NCBI GenBank assembly: GCA_039198835.1
Contig: JBCCTH010000035.1
Location: 1-17,397 of the forward strand
Origin: Shimia_B sp039198835
Lineage (GTDB): Bacteria; Pseudomonadota; Alphaproteobacteria; Rhodobacterales; Rhodobacteraceae
Direction: 5' to 3'
DNA length: 17,397 nt
Each line of letters begins with the position of its first letter. The stretch's first letter is position 1. The notes under the pieces were generated by a model, which was given only the letters and a program-made list of their open reading frames with translations, searched no databases and was not told where the DNA came from. Below, in pieces: positions 14,390 to 17,397 of the stretch. The position numbers and the translations under genes are program-made.

Positions 14390-15052
14390 CTAGCTCTCCT
14401 TCGCGAGGGACAATTTCAGGTCTTGCGACCCCGGTTTGGGTTTGAAGACGCGGCGTTTGCCGCGATGGGCCACGCTGATCGGCTGGCCCGACCAGCCAGC
14501 AAGCTTGAAATGGCCCGATGCATCGGTCTCGGCGCGCGATGCGCCGCCCACAATGGCAACCTCGGCGGCGGGCACAGGGCCGTCATCGCCGACAATCTGA
14601 CCCTTCAGGCTCGCAGAGGTCTCAAAGCGCGCAATGACGGTTTCAATGCGCGGCGCGGGCTGGGCAGCGGGGCTGAGCCGAACGGGGCAGACCGCGATCA
14701 ATGCGGGGCGCGGGGCGACCCCGAGCTGCGCCCAGAGCGGGCTGTCAACCGGCATGGGCCGCAACTGCGCGAGAGCCTTATCCGGGCTCAAAAGCAATGC
14801 ACCAAGGAGCCCGTCAGCCTCTGCCGCGCTCGGCGCGCAGGCCGTCACCAGAAGATCAACCGAGATCCGCCGATCCTGGGCATCCCGGTCTTTGGCGGGC
14901 GCGTCCGACCAGCCCAACCGGGTGAGATGGACGCGCGCATCGCCATCATTTTGCGGCGCGATCTCGCCAAACCGAACCTCCGCCGCGACCGGCGCGATCC
15001 ACTGGCTCAGACTGGCCTCGAGATCTTTGAAAGATTCAGTGGGAATATGCAT
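14390..15052 (-). CDS. DUF4255/Afp16-type tail terminator with a C-terminal beta-sandwich domain
   Basis: The 220-residue protein has two parts. Residues 1 to about 130 fit the DUF4255/Pvc16 N-terminal family (tail terminator, caps the sheath and tube): helix FKDLEASLSQWI, strand AEVRFGEIAP, then RISVDLLVTA and a helix plus LLLSPDKALAQL. Residues about 147-218 (SLKGQIVGDDGPVPAAEVAIVGG ... ETDASGHFKLAGW) match the carboxypeptidase regulatory-like beta-sandwich. ATG 15052 is the only sensible start, since no in-frame start lies upstream near it. It is the only gene of the set without a visible Shine-Dalgarno site; a hairpin lies 53 nt upstream. The stop TAG is 3 nt before the sheath ATG. Confidence 0.8.
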   Translation of the reverse strand: MHIPTESFKDLEASLSQWIAPVAAEVRFGEIAPQNDGDARVHLTRLGWSDAPAKDRDAQDRRISVDLLVTACAPSAAEADGLLGALLLSPDKALAQLRPMPVDSPLWAQLGVAPRPALIAVCPVRLSPAAQPAPRIETVIARFETSASLKGQIVGDDGPVPAAEVAIVGGASRAETDASGHFKLAGWSGQPISVAHRGKRRVFKPKPGSQDLKLSLAKES

Positions 15053-15104
15053 GAGAAAGGCACACGTATTGAATGAGCTGAAAAGCGTTTTGGAAAATCG
15101 GGAA

Positions 15105-15130
15105 TTTGGCCCGGCGAAACCCGGGCCAAA
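15105..15130 (-). terminator. Perfect 10-bp hairpin between membrane-pair and tail genes
   Basis: TTTGGCCCGG pairs fully with CCGGGCCAAA around a six-base loop (GTTTCG on the minus strand), followed by TTCCCGATTTTCC. It starts 8 nt after the stop of the small membrane gene at 15139. The missing direct U-tract makes it a weak or partial terminator, or an mRNA-stabilising or attenuating element. No good promoter was found between it and the DUF4255 start, so some transcripts presumably read through. Confidence 0.5.
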
Positions 15131-15138
15131 ACTAAATC

Positions 15139-15570
15139 TTATCGAAAGGCGATCGTTCCGACGTTCTCGGGCCAAAAGAAGCCACCGAGCACATAGGCGA
15201 TGAAGAACACGAGCATCATCCCGAATACGCTCGAAATCGGCTGCCAAATCGAGCGTCGCCAAATCGAGAACGGAATGAGGATCAATGCGCTCACCCCGAG
15301 CAGGACCACCATGTTGAGCCAGGCGGGATCAGAAAACACAGGCTCCTGCCCCCAGTGAAAGACCCGCCCCGCGATCATGCCCCAAAGCCAGGGCGCGATG
15401 GGCGCGAGCTTACCCAGATAGCGCGTGACCTCGCTGTAAGTATCGCCCGTCAGGTCACCGGGCAGCGTCCCTTTCGCATCGGGGGTGAGATAGAGCACGA
15501 CGTCCGAGACAATGATGCTGGCAATAAGAATGATCACTATGCAGACCTGGACTGTAACAACATATTCCAT
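15139..15570 (-). CDS. Small membrane protein, paralogue of the operon's first product
   Basis: The 143-residue protein has hydrophobic segments at about 4-28, 84-103 and 113-133 with a partly hydrophobic patch between. In that patch AP-WL-WG-MI-AG-RV-FH (59-72) aligns with AP-FG-WG-TL-AG-HF-FH in the neighbour, giving the shared pattern APxxWGxxAGxxFH. I know no named family with this pattern. ATG 15570 has TAAGGAG 8 nt upstream, overlapping the space after the neighbour's stop (12 nt apart). Holin-like proteins are one alternative reading, since such proteins sit beside tail genes, but these are long for holins and there are two. An envelope role is inferred from context. Confidence 0.7.
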   Translation of the reverse strand: MEYVVTVQVCIVIILIASIIVSDVVLYLTPDAKGTLPGDLTGDTYSEVTRYLGKLAPIAPWLWGMIAGRVFHWGQEPVFSDPAWLNMVVLLGVSALILIPFSIWRRSIWQPISSVFGMMLVFFIAYVLGGFFWPENVGTIAFR

Positions 15571-15582
15571 GATTTCAGCTCC

Positions 15583-16023
15583 TTACACCGGCCAAGAGAG
15601 AGCGCCCCAGACGAATCCGAAGGCGAGCATGAAGGTTGAAAGCCATCCGGCATTGCCCATGCCGATCCATTGAGAAAAGGTTTGCGGCGTGCTTTGCAGC
15701 GCGAGGATCAGATCGATCAGCGCGAGGATGGCAATCGGTGCCACCGTGATCAAAATCACCACAGCGCCGTTGATGTTCTTGAACATGGCGTTCCAGATGC
15801 CATGCCATTTATCGCTGTCGACGGGGTGAAAGAAATGCCCCGCGAGAGTGCCCCAGCCGAAAGGCGCAGCGAGGCCGACAATCGACCATCCGCGCAGCAC
15901 GGCTGAAAAGGTCTGCATCGGAGAGGTCGTGAAATAAATCACAATCTCGACGATCACGACCAACGCAATTAAAGATAGCCAGATATAGCCCGATATGGGC
16001 AAAGGGGGAGCTTTGCTCGTCAT
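15583..16023 (-). CDS. Small membrane protein, first gene of the CIS operon
   Basis: This 146-residue protein has predicted helices at about 11-31, 86-108 and 125-145, plus a short hydrophobic segment ending in the APFGWGTLAGHFFH motif (53-66) shared with the next gene. The N-terminus before the first helix is short (MTSKAPPLPISG), with no cleavable signal evident. ATG 16023 has CAGGTGA as its ribosome site and lies about 35 nt downstream of the inferred transcription start. First position means it is made earliest and in step with the particle. Its function is unknown; it could be a membrane docking or gate partner. Confidence 0.7.
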   Translation of the reverse strand: MTSKAPPLPISGYIWLSLIALVVIVEIVIYFTTSPMQTFSAVLRGWSIVGLAAPFGWGTLAGHFFHPVDSDKWHGIWNAMFKNINGAVVILITVAPIAILALIDLILALQSTPQTFSQWIGMGNAGWLSTFMLAFGFVWGALSWPV

Positions 16024-16338
16024 AATTCACCTGAAATAAAAAAGTTATTCAAAAAAAGTGAGGTCAGCCTAGGCACCGCTGGCGCACCCGTCAAGCGCGC
16101 CCAATTCAACCGATTGCCCAAAAATTTGACCCGGAACCATCTGATATCAAAAGGAATTCACGCAAATTCCCGCTTGATGAAGGATTGTGAAAAAGCCGTG
16201 AAAGGCAGGGGGTGGCGCGCAGCAATGGCGAGCACGGCCGCCAAAAAGCGGGCAGCATTGCGCGCGGCGATGGTATAGAGGGCGCAAAAACCGCATTGGT
16301 GCCATGACGCTCGCCCTCCCTGCCTCCCCCCGCCTGAC
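16024..16338. other. Divergent intergenic region between CIS operon and cas6
   Basis: This 315-bp gap separates two divergent units. The part near the CIS (16030-16060) is A/T-rich; the part near cas6 is GC-rich. It contains the CIS promoter at 16066-16094. Two direct GTGAAA copies at 16187-16192 and 16198-16203 are 11 bp apart, one helical turn. A GTATAG at 16273-16278 might be part of a cas6 -10 but has no good -35. A basic 33-codon plus-strand frame (16177-16278) lacks a close ribosome site and is not called as a gene. No tRNA, mobile element remnant or attachment site is seen. Confidence 0.7.
16066..16094 (-). promoter_or_regulatory. Sigma70-like promoter of the CIS operon
   Basis: On the minus strand TTGACG (16089-16094, five of six -35 consensus bases) is separated by 17 bp from TAGGCT (16066-16071, four of six -10 consensus bases). 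An A/T-rich stretch (TTTTTTTGAATAA) follows near the expected start, about 35 nt before the first ATG at 16023. This is the best promoter match in the window and would drive the whole minus-strand CIS set. Confidence 0.65.
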
Positions 16339-16342
16339 ATGA
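16304..16342 (+). other. Short upstream frame overlapping the cas6 start
   Basis: ATG 16304 opens a 12-codon frame (MTLALPASPRLT) whose TGA (16340-16342) overlaps the cas6 ATG (16339-16341) as ATGA. The cas6 start itself has no Shine-Dalgarno, only a C-rich leader. Re-initiation after this small frame could therefore supply ribosomes. It may equally be chance in GC-rich sequence. Confidence 0.3.
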
Positions 16343-17175
16343 CCGCCTGGGCCGAAGCCAGACTCGGCTATACCGATTGCGCCGTGGTGGTCTCCGGCTG
16401 GCCAGCGGGGCCGCCGCTCACCACGCTCAACCATCTCAGGGGCGCGCTCGGGCGGGTGCTGGGCGAAAGCGCGTCAGAGGAGGCGCTCAAGGGCGCGCCT
16501 TGCCCGTTTGATCCGCCCTGCGCCTTCGATCTCTTTCACAATGCGCAAGGCGAGATCGACGGGCGCGAGGTCCCCAAGCCCTTCGTGCTCCGCGCAGATC
16601 GCGACGGCGCGCAGACAAAGCTCACGCTGCGCCTCTTCGGCGGGGCCGACCGCTGGCATCACGGCTTTCATCAAGCGCTCATCGCCGCGTGTCGCCGCGA
16701 GCTCGGCCAGGCGCGGCTCACCGTAAGTGGCGCTTGGGTCGCCCGCGCCGCAGCGGGCCCGCTCGATCATCGCGCGGGGGAAATCACGCTCGAAACCCCG
16801 CTCATCCTGCGGGGCCGCGCGCTCGAGGGCCGCGCGGCTGGTCAGAGGATCGATGCCGAAGAGATCGCCGGCGCGCTCTTCAACACCTTGCGCCAACGCC
16901 TGCTCGGGCTGTCGTTCTGGGGCGAAGCCCGAGCGCTCAGCGAAGCACTTGCCGATCAGGCGAGGCGGGGGCCGCTCCCAGTCCAATTCCATGGCGCATT
17001 GACGCTCCAGCGCATTCAGCGCGGCGCGGGCGCCCGCACGCGCCTGGGCCTCACCGGCAAGATCGCGTTCAGCGGCGCGGAGATGGACGCCCGCGCGCTG
17101 CTCGGCCTCGCCAAAGCCGCCCATATCGGCGCTGACACGGTCATCGGAGCAGGCCGCATATCCATCGCCCCTTGA
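16339..17175 (+). CDS. cas6: Cas6-family CRISPR pre-crRNA endoribonuclease (RAMP)
   Basis: The 278-residue protein matches the RAMP-fold Cas6 group that cuts CRISPR repeats in the pre-crRNA. The N-terminal part has LNHLRGALGRVLG (His32 is a candidate catalytic base), then CPFDPPCAFDLF and REVPKPFVLRA, the region following the first ferredoxin fold. The second half has GALFNTLRQRLLGLSFWG and LGLTGKIAFSG. The diagnostic glycine-rich C-terminus is AAHIGADTVIGAGRISI (260-276). It is the only cas gene in the window and is followed after about 100 bp by a CRISPR array on the same strand. Start ATG 16339 is the first in-frame start; it lacks a clear ribosome site. Cas6 of this type serves type III and several type I systems, so the subtype is open. 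Confidence 0.88.
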   Translation: MTAWAEARLGYTDCAVVVSGWPAGPPLTTLNHLRGALGRVLGESASEEALKGAPCPFDPPCAFDLFHNAQGEIDGREVPKPFVLRADRDGAQTKLTLRLFGGADRWHHGFHQALIAACRRELGQARLTVSGAWVARAAAGPLDHRAGEITLETPLILRGRALEGRAAGQRIDAEEIAGALFNTLRQRLLGLSFWGEARALSEALADQARRGPLPVQFHGALTLQRIQRGAGARTRLGLTGKIAFSGAEMDARALLGLAKAAHIGADTVIGAGRISIAP

Positions 17176-17278
17176 ACGCCCCTTAGCCGCTGGCCTGTCC
17201 CGAGACCTCATATCTCCGCACCCCGCCGACAGCAGGGCCCCAGGCGCACGCGCCGGGCTGCGTGACGAGAACAAAGCC
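17176..17278 (+). promoter_or_regulatory. Probable CRISPR leader region
   Basis: These 103 bp lie between the cas6 stop and the first repeat. They are GC-rich, with no clear A/T-rich promoter or conserved element that I can recognise, and contain GCGCACGCGCC-type inverted runs. If the array is read in the same direction as cas6, this is its leader. If it is read from the other end, this would be the trailer. Confidence 0.4.
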
Positions 17279-17397
17279 GTCTCAATCCGCTGACGCGCGG
17301 GAGACTCTTCGGAACAGGCCGGCGAGGACAACCGCACCGGCGAAGGTGATGGGTCTCAATCCGCTGACGCGCGAGAGACTCTTCGGAACAACACCAC
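17279..17397 (+). CRISPR. CRISPR array start: two repeats, one full spacer, continuing past the window
   Basis: Two 38-bp repeats, at 17279-17316 and 17353-17390, begin GTCTCAATCCGC and end CTCTTCGGAACA. They differ only at G17300 versus A17374. The spacer between them is 36 bp (17317-17352), and the last seven bases of the window begin the next spacer. GTCTC at positions 1-5 pairs with GAGAC at 23-27, giving the short stem Cas6 enzymes often recognise. The final A may be chance, so the unit could be 37 bp. The GGAAC end is like the 3' ends that yield type I/III crRNA 5' handles, supporting the plus orientation. Confidence 0.85.

Noticed and set aside
2083..16094. Type VI secretion system or prophage
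   Set aside because: There is no TssB/TssC sheath pair, TssJ/L/M membrane complex or ClpV, and no capsid, terminase, portal, integrase or lysis enzyme. Single sheath, DUF4255 terminator, LysM adaptor and gp25/gpJ order point to an Afp-like CIS.
16177..16278. Small basic 33-residue plus-strand frame before cas6
   Set aside because: The nearest AAGGA is about 20 nt away from its ATG, and no family or conservation can be seen.

Overview
The window is high-GC DNA, densely packed, with overlapping genes. Codon style and gene content suggest an alphaproteobacterial chromosome; this is an inference, since there is no rRNA or other marker to fix the lineage. There are three zones.

Zone 1 (1-1970) is ordinary metabolism. 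It holds the 3' end of a Tm-1-like (UPF0261) ATP-binding protein, overlapping a class II aldolase/adducin-family protein on the plus strand. These face an agmatine-deiminase-family protein with a possible Tat signal on the minus strand.

Zone 2 (about 2083-16094) is a minus-strand locus encoding a compact contractile injection system (CIS). It starts at a good sigma70-like promoter (TTGACG, 17 bp, TAGGCT) and ends at a clear Rho-independent terminator. In transcription order it encodes: two small paralogous membrane proteins; a strong hairpin; a DUF4255/Afp16-like protein with a C-terminal beta-sandwich; one tail sheath; one tail tube; a 388-residue Pro/Ala-rich disordered protein; an Afp7-like LysM/gp53 protein; a VgrG/gp27-gp5-like spike; a PAAR-like tip; a gp25 baseplate wedge; a baseplate J/gp6 protein fused to a C-terminal Asp-box (BNR) beta-propeller; and a P2 gpI-like protein. 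Then come a membrane-spanning protein with an Ig-like N-terminal domain, four PASTA repeats and a cysteine-rich C-terminal domain, and three more membrane or membrane-anchored proteins. Capsid, terminase, integrase, AAA+ ATPase, long helical tape measure and tail fibre genes are all absent from the window. Six membrane-associated proteins and a wall-binding-type PASTA protein in one operon suggest a CIS tethered to the cell envelope rather than a released particle. This is the most promising unusual system here.

Zone 3 (16304-17397, plus strand) is divergent from the CIS promoter. It holds a Cas6-family pre-crRNA endoribonuclease followed by the start of a CRISPR array: two 38-bp repeats and one 36-bp spacer, continuing beyond the window. 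Effector cas genes are not in the window, so the type is unproven; a RAMP-type Cas6 fits a type III or type I system.

Inside the CIS operon most baseplate genes overlap by 1-13 nt. Sheath, tube and the PASTA protein have short gaps and strong AGGAG sites, which fits their need for many copies per particle.
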